A DNA stretch of 64,000 nt from assembly GCA_000333855.2 (NCBI GenBank), contig CM007317.1, positions 1,090,596 through 1,154,595 of the forward strand, written 5' to 3'. The notes beneath the pieces are model-generated. The model saw only the letters and a list, made by a program, of their open reading frames with translations, did not search any database and was not told the origin of the DNA. A program made the translations under genes and the position numbers. This stretch comes from Endotrypanum monterogeii. Its lineage: Eukaryota > Euglenozoa > Kinetoplastea > Trypanosomatida > Trypanosomatidae. Each line of letters starts with the position of its first letter. Position 1 is the stretch's first letter. Below are positions 51,691-61,369 of this stretch, piece after piece.

Positions 51691-52149
51691 ATGTCCTCTT
51701 CTGCCCAGGCCGTTGCCGCCAAGAAGTCGACGAGTGCCCTACAGCGTTTTGTTATCGCTCCTTTTATGAACACAGCTCACAAGATCGAGGGCCACTCTGT
51801 GAAAAAAATGAAGTCTATCGAGCCCTCCATGGCAGACTGGATCCAGGCGCAGGAAACTATGGGCGCCGATGCCGCCACGGTGAGCCGCCAGCGTTTTCTG
51901 CGCGAGCAGCGTCAGCTCATGAGCTACCGCGTTGTCCGCTTTTTCGAGGAGTGCCGTTACATTGCCTCCGGTGAATACTACAAAAATTACAACATCGGCT
52001 GCTTCCTCCAAGACGCTCGCTTTGCCACACAGGCACTGTTTATCTTTCTGATGGCAGTCATGGTCGGCCGCCGCTCGGTGTACCCGCCGATATCTCCCAA
52101 CAGTCCCCTGGCAATTGCCTTTGACCACAAGGTGAACCCGAACTACTAA
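51691..52149 (+). CDS. Small mitochondrial membrane protein, probable F1Fo-ATP synthase subunit g
   Basis: A 152-aa protein with a basic, Ser/Ala-rich N-terminus without early acidic residues, a charged helical middle (about 40-90) and one membrane-like segment at about 102-127 containing Asp108 and Arg110 followed by a hydrophobic stretch FATQALFIFLMAVMVG. A short Pro-rich C-terminus ends in NPNY. Size, single near-C-terminal membrane helix and charged residues within it fit subunit g, which helps dimerise ATP synthase in cristae. The sequence alone is not decisive. In T. brucei a subunit-g gene (Tb927.2.3610 from memory) lies beside a TFIIS2 gene, as here, which raises confidence. ATG 51691 is the first in frame after the acceptor. 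Confidence 0.6.
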   Translation: MSSSAQAVAAKKSTSALQRFVIAPFMNTAHKIEGHSVKKMKSIEPSMADWIQAQETMGADAATVSRQRFLREQRQLMSYRVVRFFEECRYIASGEYYKNYNIGCFLQDARFATQALFIFLMAVMVGRRSVYPPISPNSPLAIAFDHKVNPNY

Positions 52150-53977
52150 GGCGTGGAGTCCCCTTCTACCGAAGCCATCTGATCGTCTAGCCGCTTCACG
52201 AGCCTCCTCCCTCCCCCTCTACCTCCTAACTAGCAAATCCGCCTCTGCGGAATAGCGGCGTGATATTTTCTCCTCTTGCCCGCGTGGGCATGGAGGACGC
52301 TGGGCATGAAAAACGCTGTCATAAGCTTCGAAGGAGGTCTTCGAGAGCAGCATCGTAGAGAAATACGCTTGTGTCTGAGAGTATGTGTATGCGTGCATGC
52401 GTAGCTGAGCGCACCCGTTTGTTTTGCATACACGATAGCTGTAGAGGGGTAGTGAGCTGGGAGAAGGGTACCGAGGGTGAGGGGAGGCATGAGAAATCTT
52501 CCTTTTTTTCAGTCCTGGTTTGTTTCCCTCAGCCCCCCTCCCTGCCTTCTACCCTCTCCGACGCATCCATCATCTCCGCCTTTTCTCACGGAACGCACCC
52601 GCAACAAACTTCCTTTCCCTTTCTTCGCAGATGCGCTGTGTCGGTGTTATGTGCGGGCGTAGTAGTAGTGCAACCTGACAAATCAAACCTCCCCCCACCC
52701 ACTCACCCACCCCTTCCAAGACAAAAAAAAATAGCAGAGGGAAGGGGAGGAAGAACGGGTGGGGAGTGGAAACGTACACAAACAAAAAGAATTTTTTAAA
52801 TGCATGCTTTGTGTATTTTTTTTTTTTTGGTGTGTGTGTCTCCACCCGCCTGTCTGGGTCTGCGTCCTCTAGTCGGTTTAAACGAAAAAAAAAAATAGAA
52901 AAAAAATAGAAAAAAAGAGAAGAAAAAAAAAGTAGTGGCCGTAGCAGTGGGGCACACAATAAATACGCATTGTAGATCTCAGCACGAAGACGGAGGCACT
53001 TCAGCCACTGCAAAAGAGTGTACGAGCACGTTACACGCTCGCCTTTTTTTTTCGTCGCCATAACTCCAACTGCGAAGAGAGCAACACACTACATGGAGAC
53101 AAACGTGAACGGCAACCCTCCTCTAGGACTCTTGCTGTAAAATCAAGCTCTGTGTGTAGTGACGCGGACACCCCCATATCGGTTCCCTCTCTCGTCCCTC
53201 TTTCCTTCGCCGCTTACTGGACGTATCAACACTCGTCTGTCACACCTCTCTTTAACTCTACGATCCCCTTTCTTTCCGTACTCCCTTCGCCTCTCTCTCC
53301 TGTATTTCACTACATGCACGCGAAACGACCGACCCCGCCACACGCACAAACCTTCGCGCTGGTAACGACTCTCATTTTTCCTCTGTATACACATATATGT
53401 ACACATCGGACTCTTCGATACCTGGTGCTGTCTTTTTTTTTTCCCCTTTGCCTCCTTTATGGTGGGAGGGTTTCAGTACGCACACATTTTTACACAGTCG
53501 TTAAGCCCACTTTCGGCCACCCTCTCACCCCTTCCTTCAGCCCCACCCGGCCCCCTCCCTCTCTAGGAAGAACGTGAGTGTAAGGGCATTTCTCCCCCAC
53601 ACGAGCAGGCAAAACTTATCTACACACGCAAGCAGTGCAAAAGAGAGAAAGTGTGTTTGTGGTGATACACAGGCGTACAGGCTGGGAGCAAAAAAAAAAT
53701 AAGACACATTGCAACTGTGTGTTTTTTTTTTCTGGTGTACTAGCACAGACGCAGAAGCGGAAGCACATTTCTTCTGGGGAGTCGAAGCAGCAGTCCAGCA
53801 AACATTCCCCTCTGGTTTGTTGTTGCCTCACTAAAGTCCTCTACATTCTCTGCCTCTTTCATTTTTCTCATTGACCCTGAGCGCGTGTGTGAAGAGATTT
53901 CGAGACTACTCCTCCCTTCTCCTTTTTTTTTGGTTTGTTTGTTTGTTTGTTTTGGCTGGAATCTTTAAGGAGATAAT
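52150..53977. other. Intergenic region before the first PWWP-TFIIS gene
   Basis: No gene. It contains T- and A-runs at 52816-52830 and 52885-52930 and a T/C-rich zone at 53170-53560. A second pyrimidine tract lies at 53905-53950 with (TTTG)n, ending in ATCTTTAAG with AG at 53968-53969, 8 nt before the next ATG. Confidence 0.6.
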
Positions 53978-55402
53978 ATGGCGACCTACGTCCCAGGTGA
54001 TCGAGTATGGGTGTACATAGAAGGGGATGGCTGGTGGCCCGCGCGCGTGCTAAGCGACGAGGAGATGGGCACACGAACCCCCGGCTTGGACTTGGCAGTT
54101 CAGTTTTACCCAGGCGTGGAGCAGCCGGCGACGCTGTACGAGCTGAACAGCCACGCCGATGCCGCGAACATCTGTTTTTTTGAAACCTCGTCGGAAAAAG
54201 CAGTGACGAGTAACCCTGAGCTAGAGGCGTCGATCCGGCACGCCTCTGAAGATGCAGAAGCCAATCCGCTAAAATCCGCGTCTGCCATGGTGAGTGGTGA
54301 CACAGTCACGGCTGGGGGCTCGGGTACTTCTGGGAACACTGGAGTCCCAGCAGTCAACCGCGCTGCAGCGAAGCGTGTTCGCGACATGCGCGACAACGAC
54401 TTCGGCGGCTACGGAGACGGTGCTGCGGCCTCGCACTCGACTTCTGGATACCGCCACTTGCGAAGTGATGACCTCCAAGAGCTGTCGCGGAAGATATCGG
54501 CAGCCGTGACAGCGCAGGACGTACTCACGGTGCGCGCGGCGCTCTGCCAGCTAGACGGCGTCGACGTGTACCTGACAGAACTGGAAGACACAAAGATAGG
54601 CGTTGCGGTAGGATCCGTCTTGAGCCAACCGGCCCTGAAGCCCATGTGGCCCCTTGCGCGCGCCATGATCTCTTTTTGGGCGCGGCATCTCCCTCCTGAA
54701 ACACTTGCAGCGATCCGTAGTGTTCAGCAACAGCAACAGCAACAGCCGATGCCGTTTGTCAGTGAGGTGGCGGCGGCAGGAAAACCCTCTAGCCCCCTCA
54801 GTACGCTGTTGCCGGCATCCCCAGATCTCCCACGTGGCAGTGCATTTGCGAGCACCGCATCTACATCCGCGGCAACCGCATCGGCTGGAACAGGAGCAGC
54901 GGCCTCTGCGGGCTTTGGCGATGTAGCTCCGCCGCATCGTAAGTCCTTCTACAACAACGTCTATCAGCTTCTTGATAGTCCCCTCAACACGAAGCGCTAC
55001 GACGAAGCCGTCATCGAGGAAGTGGCCCGAAAATTGGCGACTGAAATAACAGACCGTGATGAGCGTCAGGTGTTGCTGCATCGGCTGCACGAGGAAGAAC
55101 TTTCCTTCCTTCGCGAAAAATTCCTTTCTGGCGAGTGGACGCCGAAGAAATACTTGGATCAACCAATTGAAGTATTTACAACCAAGAGCGAGAAGGCCCG
55201 GCAGGAGCAACGCATCCAAGAAAAGATGAACGCATTCGATGCGGCCAACAATGCTGGACTCAACATCACATCTCTTTTCAAGTGTGGTCGCTGTGGCAAA
55301 CGCAACTGCACTTTTTACGAGCAACAAACACGCAGCGCTGATGAACCGACAACCAAGTACATTACGTGTCTGGACTGCAAGAACACTTGGACGCAAGAGT
55401 AG
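53978..55402 (+). CDS. TFIIS2: PWWP-domain TFIIS-like elongation factor, intact zinc ribbon
   Basis: A 474-aa nuclear protein. The N-terminal PWWP domain begins with GDRVWVYIEGDGWWPARVL (WWP at 19-21), a fold that binds methylated histone tails and DNA. A helical TFIIS N-domain (LW/TND type) spans about 165-235. After a Gln/Ala/Ser-rich linker, a TFIIS central domain spans about 322-410. The C-terminal zinc ribbon has Cys at 436, 439, 464 and 467, with RSADEP at 452-457 between them. The Asp-Glu pair of this loop reaches the Pol II active site and drives cleavage of backtracked RNA, so this copy should be active. T. brucei TFIIS2-1 and 2-2 have this layout. A related gene lies 1.5 kb downstream. 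ATG 53978 starts directly before the PWWP domain, 8 nt after a putative acceptor. Confidence 0.92.
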   Translation: MATYVPGDRVWVYIEGDGWWPARVLSDEEMGTRTPGLDLAVQFYPGVEQPATLYELNSHADAANICFFETSSEKAVTSNPELEASIRHASEDAEANPLKSASAMVSGDTVTAGGSGTSGNTGVPAVNRAAAKRVRDMRDNDFGGYGDGAAASHSTSGYRHLRSDDLQELSRKISAAVTAQDVLTVRAALCQLDGVDVYLTELEDTKIGVAVGSVLSQPALKPMWPLARAMISFWARHLPPETLAAIRSVQQQQQQQPMPFVSEVAAAGKPSSPLSTLLPASPDLPRGSAFASTASTSAATASAGTGAAASAGFGDVAPPHRKSFYNNVYQLLDSPLNTKRYDEAVIEEVARKLATEITDRDERQVLLHRLHEEELSFLREKFLSGEWTPKKYLDQPIEVFTTKSEKARQEQRIQEKMNAFDAANNAGLNITSLFKCGRCGKRNCTFYEQQTRSADEPTTKYITCLDCKNTWTQE

Positions 55403-55780
55403 GCACGCGCTTTCAGACTAAGCGGCAACCGAGGGAAGAAAACCGCACACTTTGACCCTTCAAACCGCCGCACCATGTGTCCAACCCCTCACCCCTTTGT
55501 CTGCTCGCCCCTCTCTCTTTTTGTGTGTGGGGGGAATGAGGGATCTTCAAAGTATGAGCATCTATGTTCCCCTAGTTAATGTTTGGACCTAACACGTATA
55601 CTGTATGCGGCAATGACGGCGCTCGACTTTTTTTTTTCTGCTCCATGCAGCTTTAAATCCTCTCAATAGGTGATTATTTGACGTCACGTAAAGGAGGCTG
55701 AGCAAATCAGGAAAGGAGAATGTCTCTGATGCGGAACGGGGAGTTGAAGCGGTAAAGCTCATAGTGTGAGGTAGTTGCTT

Positions 55781-55815
55781 GTTGTTGTTGTTTTTTGTTG
55801 TTGTTGTTGTTTTTT
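55781..55815 (+). repeat. Duplicated (GTT)n-T6 block
   Basis: Two near-identical blocks, each a run of four to five GTT units followed by about six T. Probably in the 3' UTR of the upstream TFIIS-like gene. Confidence 0.85.
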
Positions 55816-56837
55816 AAAGTTTGAATGTATTCGGTGGTTCATCTCATTACGTTTATGGGCACGGCCGCACTCACAAGATTCGACTACAGCGTTGGGACCG
55901 GGTAAAATAGTGTCAGTGACGTAGTTGGTGGAAAAGAAAGGAGCAGAGGATGAGAAGCTAGCAGATGAGGTTTGTCTAAGATGGTATCACAGGAGGGGAA
56001 CAGATGGATGTGGTCAGGTTTCTTTGCCCTTTTTGTTTTTTTCTGCGCTTTTTTTCTGAGAACCTCGTCTCCTATTTTTTTTGGGGGGGGGAACTCTTTG
56101 TGGGCAAAGGGGAGGAGAGAGAGGTGGTTGCATGACTTGTGTCAGTAAGGTACACACACAGATCGATTCATCTAATCATGTAGGCAAAGGAAGGTGGGGG
56201 TGAGGAAGATCCGAGCACTCATGGGAAGCGTATGTCACTCTTTTGGAGTTTTGCACAGTATAGAAATCAGAGACAACTCCTATAGGAGATGAACCATCAT
56301 TCTTTTTTCCTTCTTCAAACCCATCCCTCCCTTCCTATCCTCGTCTCCTGGTTGCTCCTTCCCCAAAGGGCGCGGAGACCTATACACCCATGTGGTCCTC
56401 TGGTGCAAAGACAGAACCTCGAACTCTCCCTCAAGTGAACCTCGATCCGCTTAGGTGCATTCGTGACGGAGAAAAAAAATACCACCAGTGGTGACGCTTT
56501 GGAGCCTCACCGCCACTCGCCCCCCCCCCTAGCCGAGCACCCTACCTCCATCACCATCAATGTTTCTCACATTGCCCTTAGTAAACACAGACGCACAAAC
56601 ACACAGCAGCAGCGGTAGTAGACGGAAAGAGAAGAACTTTTTTTAAAAAAGAACATTTTTACAAATATAAAGAACGGGTAATGATCGGGGGTTAGAATTT
56701 TTTTCTCTCAACGGAGCCTTCCCCTCCCCCTTCCATATTTTCTTTTCAAACATCGGTGTGTGTGTGTGTGTGTGTGGATGTTTCCGTGCAAAAAGCATCA
56801 CCGCTCCGTGCGGGCGTAAGGAAAATCAAGGACCCCC

Positions 56838-56913
56838 TCCTCTTTCTCTTCATTTCCCTCTCTCTCCCCCCCCCCTCTTTTTTTCTTTCCCCCTTTCTTT
56901 TCCTCAAAGGCAG
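56838..56913 (+). promoter_or_regulatory. Polypyrimidine tract and acceptors for the second TFIIS-like gene
   Basis: A long C/T stretch ends in TCCTCAAAG then GCAG (AGs near 56908-56909 and 56912-56913), 17-21 nt before ATG 56930. It shows that the in-frame GTG at 56756 is not the start. Confidence 0.65.
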
Positions 56914-56929
56914 TATCCGTGCCTACACG

Positions 56930-58714
56930 ATGAGCGCTCGCACCTCAACTGACTTTTCTTTCAACTCGTGGGTGTGGGTGAAGCAACATGGTTATCCTTG
57001 GTGGCCCGCAATAGTCTTGGACCCTGCACAAGTTGAACAAGAGCTTCCTGAAGGGAGCGACGTTGCACTTCTCTGCGGCCCGAGTGACGCCGCGACGTTG
57101 GCGTTTGCAAGCTCGAAAGACCCACAACAGCTGCGCCCCTATAATGGTGCTATACAGGACGCAGAACTCATCAAAGCGGGCCGCAGTGACGAGAACTGTG
57201 CCGCCGCCATTGAAGAACTGATTGCTTCCGGAGAGGGTGCTGATCTCGTATCTGGAGAAGAGGCTCTGCACGACGCACCGTCGGCCTCCACAGTAGCGGC
57301 CGCGGACGGTCATCATGCGGCCACTGGTGAGGATAGCGTCGACTGGCAGGCGCTGGTTGCCGAAACAGAGGCTGCCATGGAAGAATCGAGAAGTACCGCA
57401 GGTGAAAGGAAACACAAGAAAGAAAAAAAACACAAGAGAGAAAAACGCGACCGAAGCAGTCGCAGTAACGACTACGGTGACTCCAATGGTGGACACAAAA
57501 AAAAAAGGAACAAGTCCTCCAGGCATTCCCATCGTCACCGCGGTGGCGAGACGGATTTAGAGGAAGGGGCGATGGATTCTGGCAGCGACGATGACGAGGA
57601 AAGCGGAGACGACGAGGATGTGTTCCAGAGACGCACGGGTGCCCCCTCAAGCCGATCCGCGACGAAAAGAACGACATCTCAGCGTCAGAGCACACTTGAG
57701 GAGTATGACCTTGGGTCGGGCACATTGTCTAGCTACAATCCACGCAACGATCCTGCCTACCTTTACCGTAAGGTGCGCAGTGCACGACGCTCAGCGTCAT
57801 CGACTGAATTGCGGACATGCACACAGGAGCTTCGCGACTCTATTTCGCAGTTTCTGAATGGTGCAGTCACAGCCATCGAGGTCGAGGCAGACATTCTCGC
57901 CACCCTAAGGCGACTGACAAACATGGACGTAACAGTAGCACAGCTTCAGGAAACAGGTGTCGGGGTTGCCATCGGCAGTCTTCTCCGCTCCTTCACACCA
58001 CCCGTCGTGCAACTGGCACAGGCGATACTGAACTACTGGTTCCACTCCTTGCCACAGAATATACAGGAACAGTTATCTACGGAGAACGAAGTTGACCGAT
58101 GCTCTATGGAAACCTGCTCTGATGGCGTCGCTGCAGGCAACGAGCTCGGTCGCATCGGTATAAACATATTCGGATGCTTCACCGAGGAGGAAATTAATGA
58201 CGCACCGACCAGCGTTGATGTAATGACGCTATGTGGCACTCTCGAGGACGCGTTGGAGCGCCACTGCGATGCAGATGCTCAGATGACAGTGCTTTCTGCT
58301 TTTGATGACACCGGCGACGTGGGCAAGGCTCTGCGCCGCCTCGTGTTGGCGGGAAAAATCGATGCGCAGGATATTGTGACACACAGAGACAACATATCGT
58401 TACTTGTGCGGAGTCGACAGCACCGCCCACCGAAGATCCGAGTGACGTTGAGCTCGCAGAAGTCGATAGAAGGCAGCGGGACGGACTCTCCGACCTCACC
58501 CTATGACGTTTTTTCGATCAGTGACGATGCCTCGAATAGTAGCCCCGCCTTTGGCTCCCCATCCGGACGTACGACTACCGCACTCTATACTTGCCCGCAC
58601 TGCGGTGCAAATGACGCGTACCAGAGCAGCTACTCAGTCCAGGCCCATGACAACCTACCTGATATACTGCGGTGCAAAAAGTGTGGGCAGACGTGGAACA
58701 TGGCAGAGCAGTAG
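56930..58714 (+). CDS. TFIIS2: PWWP-domain TFIIS-like factor, degenerate acidic loop
   Basis: A 594-aa nuclear paralogue of the preceding gene. The PWWP domain starts near residue 13 (WVWVKQHGYPWWPAIVL, PWWP at 23-26). A Lys/Arg-rich patch at about 158-200 looks like a nuclear localisation signal, followed by an acidic stretch. A TFIIS N-domain spans about 295-365. The central region (about 405-485) is divergent. The C-terminal zinc ribbon keeps four Cys (555, 558, 582, 585), but counting back from Cys582, the place of RSADEP reads VQAHDN: the Asp-Glu pair becomes His-Asp. In TFIIS this pair is essential for transcript cleavage, so this copy may have lost or altered it while keeping chromatin and polymerase binding. 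The ATG follows a strong splice signal. Confidence 0.88.
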   Translation: MSARTSTDFSFNSWVWVKQHGYPWWPAIVLDPAQVEQELPEGSDVALLCGPSDAATLAFASSKDPQQLRPYNGAIQDAELIKAGRSDENCAAAIEELIASGEGADLVSGEEALHDAPSASTVAAADGHHAATGEDSVDWQALVAETEAAMEESRSTAGERKHKKEKKHKREKRDRSSRSNDYGDSNGGHKKKRNKSSRHSHRHRGGETDLEEGAMDSGSDDDEESGDDEDVFQRRTGAPSSRSATKRTTSQRQSTLEEYDLGSGTLSSYNPRNDPAYLYRKVRSARRSASSTELRTCTQELRDSISQFLNGAVTAIEVEADILATLRRLTNMDVTVAQLQETGVGVAIGSLLRSFTPPVVQLAQAILNYWFHSLPQNIQEQLSTENEVDRCSMETCSDGVAAGNELGRIGINIFGCFTEEEINDAPTSVDVMTLCGTLEDALERHCDADAQMTVLSAFDDTGDVGKALRRLVLAGKIDAQDIVTHRDNISLLVRSRQHRPPKIRVTLSSQKSIEGSGTDSPTSPYDVFSISDDASNSSPAFGSPSGRTTTALYTCPHCGANDAYQSSYSVQAHDNLPDILRCKKCGQTWNMAEQ

Positions 58715-58971
58715 AAACGAAATTGCACCCTACCGTAAAATACGATGGGGCGCGGCGGAGGGGGCGTGTTGGAGTTTGCAGCGTCAGTGGTTCCTCATGC
58801 ATCCTTGTTCTTCTTTGGTGTCGCTTGATATGAGCGGATATGTCCTGGTGTGACGGCTGTGCAGAAGCAGTGCGTGCCCGTGTGAACTGCCTCGATGAAG
58901 GTCTGTGTGGATGCATTGAGTATTTGACAAGGGGATTCGTACGTGTTTGGGGGTATCTATACATACATGCG

Positions 58972-59002
<31 letters not shown>

Positions 59003-60244
59003 ATCTATACATACATATGTATTTGGTGTGCTCTTGTGATGATCGATGGCAGCACTTCGAGCCGGTAGTAGTTAACAGGGAGTAGAGCGATGTGGAGAAA
59101 GTGTGTCACGTGGAAACGAGCATTGTCGTGTATACCGTTAATGGATCCATTACTCTTTTTTTTTTCTCTCCCTCATCACATGGCCACGTGCAAAGCTTTA
59201 ATCGTGTTCACCGTCAACAAGAGACACCACTCGCCATGGCGAGGAGGAGGGTTGCGAGATTGGGGGAAAAGGAGAAAAGCAGGATGGGATGCGTCACCGT
59301 CGAACGCGTACTGCGTCTCACCTCATTAGTCGAAAAAAAAAAAAACGAGCTGCATCATTAAAAAAGAAAAAGAAAGAAAAAAAAGGATTTTCAGTGGTGT
59401 AGATTCCCAATCCCTCTCCTTTTTTCTTTCTTTTTTTTTTTGTATTTGGTTATTTCCCATGAGGGCTTACAGCTTTGCCTCCGCTCGTCCTCCACACCAT
59501 TCCCCCCTTCCTCCCTCCCTATTGACACAGTGAAGTGTACTTGTGCCATTTTATTTTTAATTCTCGCAAACCCGTCGTTTTGTCCCCTTCTAATGTTTGT
59601 TTGTATGTTCCAAATCGACTGTCTGCGAGTGTGACGTTGCCTTCCAAAGACGCGCAAGGCACAGAAAACACACAAAAGAAAGGGAAGGAAGGAAGAAAGG
59701 AGGGGAGGGAAATAAAAGTACCTGCTTGTCACTACGGGTGAGAGAAATCACACTCTGGGCGAGTTTGAAAGAATGAAGCGAAGTGTTCAGGTATTATAAT
59801 TTTTTGAGGACATCCTCACCCACCCCTCGTTCCCTCTCTTCCAGTGTAAACGTACGTCGTACAGACAAACACACTACATATCACGTTTGCCTTCTTTTGA
59901 CAAGAGGCAACTCTACCCGTCATGTGGATCACTCGATTGTCACTTACTTTTCTCATCTCTCACTGCTGCCCCTCAGCATTTTATTTTACCAACTGCTTTG
60001 CTCGCTCTGGGGCACGAAGCCCACAGTATTCCTGTACACACTACACAGCGTATTTTTTTTTTTCGACGTTGCTGCTTGTTTTTTTTTCCCTCCTCTCACC
60101 TGTCAGAGTTCTTCAGACACACGGTACATCTCATATCAAGCCCACCCTTTCTTCACTCTTTTTTTTTTTCCTCTCTCCCCTTTGTCCCCTCTGCCCTTTT
60201 CATACACTGTGTGAAGACGTGCACATATAGCGATACAGACGACA
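58715..60244. other. Intergenic region before the CHAP gene
   Basis: No gene. It holds an (AT)n tract at about 58973-58991 inside TACATACATGCG-like repeats, A-runs at 59332-59345 and 59360-59385, a GGAA-rich patch near 59680-59710, and a T/C-rich zone from 59820 to 60205 that probably serves the next gene. Candidate acceptors are the AGs between about 60214 and 60238. Confidence 0.6.
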
Positions 60245-61369
60245 ATGAGCTCAAGTCAACTCCTTCCGGTGGAACCGATACATCCACCCAGGATTCCCCC
60301 CGTCGCATCTCCCCTCACTGCACCCGCATCCCACCCCTTATCTCCCTCACATCCATGTAGTAAAGAAGAATTCGAGCGTAGCTGCATGGAGGACGACAGA
60401 GAGCACAGATCTTCAGCGGGGAATGGTGGCAGAGGTGATATCATCGTCCCCCAGTTTCAACGCTACGGCGGTACTGCCACTCAGTGCAAAAAACACAGCA
60501 GCGTCGCAGAGGACAGCGCCAGCTTTTCCAATCAGGGAAACGAGGATAAGCACGCCACCTCGACGTGGCGCGACAGGTTTCGCCGCTTTCTGCTGGCACG
60601 AGATCCGCTACTCTACTCGACTCTCAAATGGACGCTCGCGATGCTATTGCTGCTCTTTCTGACCTTCATTGTGTTTGGGTTGCTATACAGTGGCTTCCGC
60701 TACAAGGGCAACTGTACCGTAGTCAGCAATGATTCAACGGATATGTCAGGGAAAAAAGACGCTTGCAATACACCCTTTGGTACGATCCTGGGAGCATATG
60801 ACGGTGTCTACGGATACAGCAACTGCAATGACAACTATGTGTCCGCTCAAAATGAGTACATGAACCTCACGGCATCAGCGCTTCAAACCGGGTTGGCATG
60901 GCAGTGCGTCGAGTACGCGCGGCGCTACTGGATGCTAAGAGGGAGGCCAAAACCGGCTTACTTCTCGTCGGTGCCGGGCGCTGCCGATATATGGAATTTG
61001 ACGTTTGTGACATCCGTCTCGAACCCCTCGGAGACGCTCCCCCTGCATCGGTTCAAAAACGGGGACCCTGTGACGCTGGACGAGCAGAAACCACAGGTTG
61101 GCGACATCGTCATCTACCCCATACAATCCACCGACTTCCCATATGGCCACGTCGCAGTCATCGCTGGCGTAGAGCTAGGAAATCCCGGTGCCGTCTATTT
61201 TGCGGAGCAGAACTGGGCAAACACTGTATGGCCTTCACCGTACCACAACTACACACGCAAGATATCCCTGTTCCTTGACAAGACTAACCGTCTGACGCTC
61301 GAAGATAAAGCAGGTACCATCATCGGCTGGATGCGGTACAGTTCTGCATCAAAGACGACAGGCGATTAA
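60245..61369 (+). CDS. Membrane-anchored CHAP-domain amidase-like protein
   Basis: A 374-aa type II-like membrane protein. Residues 1-124 are hydrophilic, Pro/Ser-rich at first and then basic. One hydrophobic segment follows at about 127-150 (TLAMLLLLFLTFIVFGLLYS). The rest is a CHAP (NlpC/P60-superfamily) domain. The likely nucleophile is Cys221 in WQCVEYARRYW, the base His302 in YGHVAVI, and Glu321 in YFAEQNW is the probable third residue. These motifs resemble the amidase half of glutathionylspermidine/trypanothione synthetases, but the ATP-grasp synthetase half is absent. Sequons NCT, NDS, NLT (twice) and NYT all lie after the membrane segment, so the CHAP domain is probably lumenal or outside. 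The substrate may be a glutathione-polyamine conjugate or a peptide amide; this is inference. ATG 60245 follows a pyrimidine-rich zone. Confidence 0.88.
   Translation: MSSSQLLPVEPIHPPRIPPVASPLTAPASHPLSPSHPCSKEEFERSCMEDDREHRSSAGNGGRGDIIVPQFQRYGGTATQCKKHSSVAEDSASFSNQGNEDKHATSTWRDRFRRFLLARDPLLYSTLKWTLAMLLLLFLTFIVFGLLYSGFRYKGNCTVVSNDSTDMSGKKDACNTPFGTILGAYDGVYGYSNCNDNYVSAQNEYMNLTASALQTGLAWQCVEYARRYWMLRGRPKPAYFSSVPGAADIWNLTFVTSVSNPSETLPLHRFKNGDPVTLDEQKPQVGDIVIYPIQSTDFPYGHVAVIAGVELGNPGAVYFAEQNWANTVWPSPYHNYTRKISLFLDKTNRLTLEDKAGTIIGWMRYSSASKTTGD

Larger units (their letters stand above)
55403..56929. other. Intergenic region between the two TFIIS-like genes
   Basis: No gene. From about 55680 to 56290 the + strand is purine- and G-rich, probably the 3' UTR of the upstream gene. 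A (GTT)n/T6 repeat lies at 55781-55815 and a G-run near 56082-56090. The last 120 bases hold a (TG)n tract and a strong C/T tract at about 56838-56908. Confidence 0.6.

Noticed and set aside
56756..56929. N-terminal extension of the second TFIIS-like gene (Cys-Val string and Pro/Phe stretch)
   Set aside because: It translates a (TG)n repeat and the splice polypyrimidine tract; starts with GTG.
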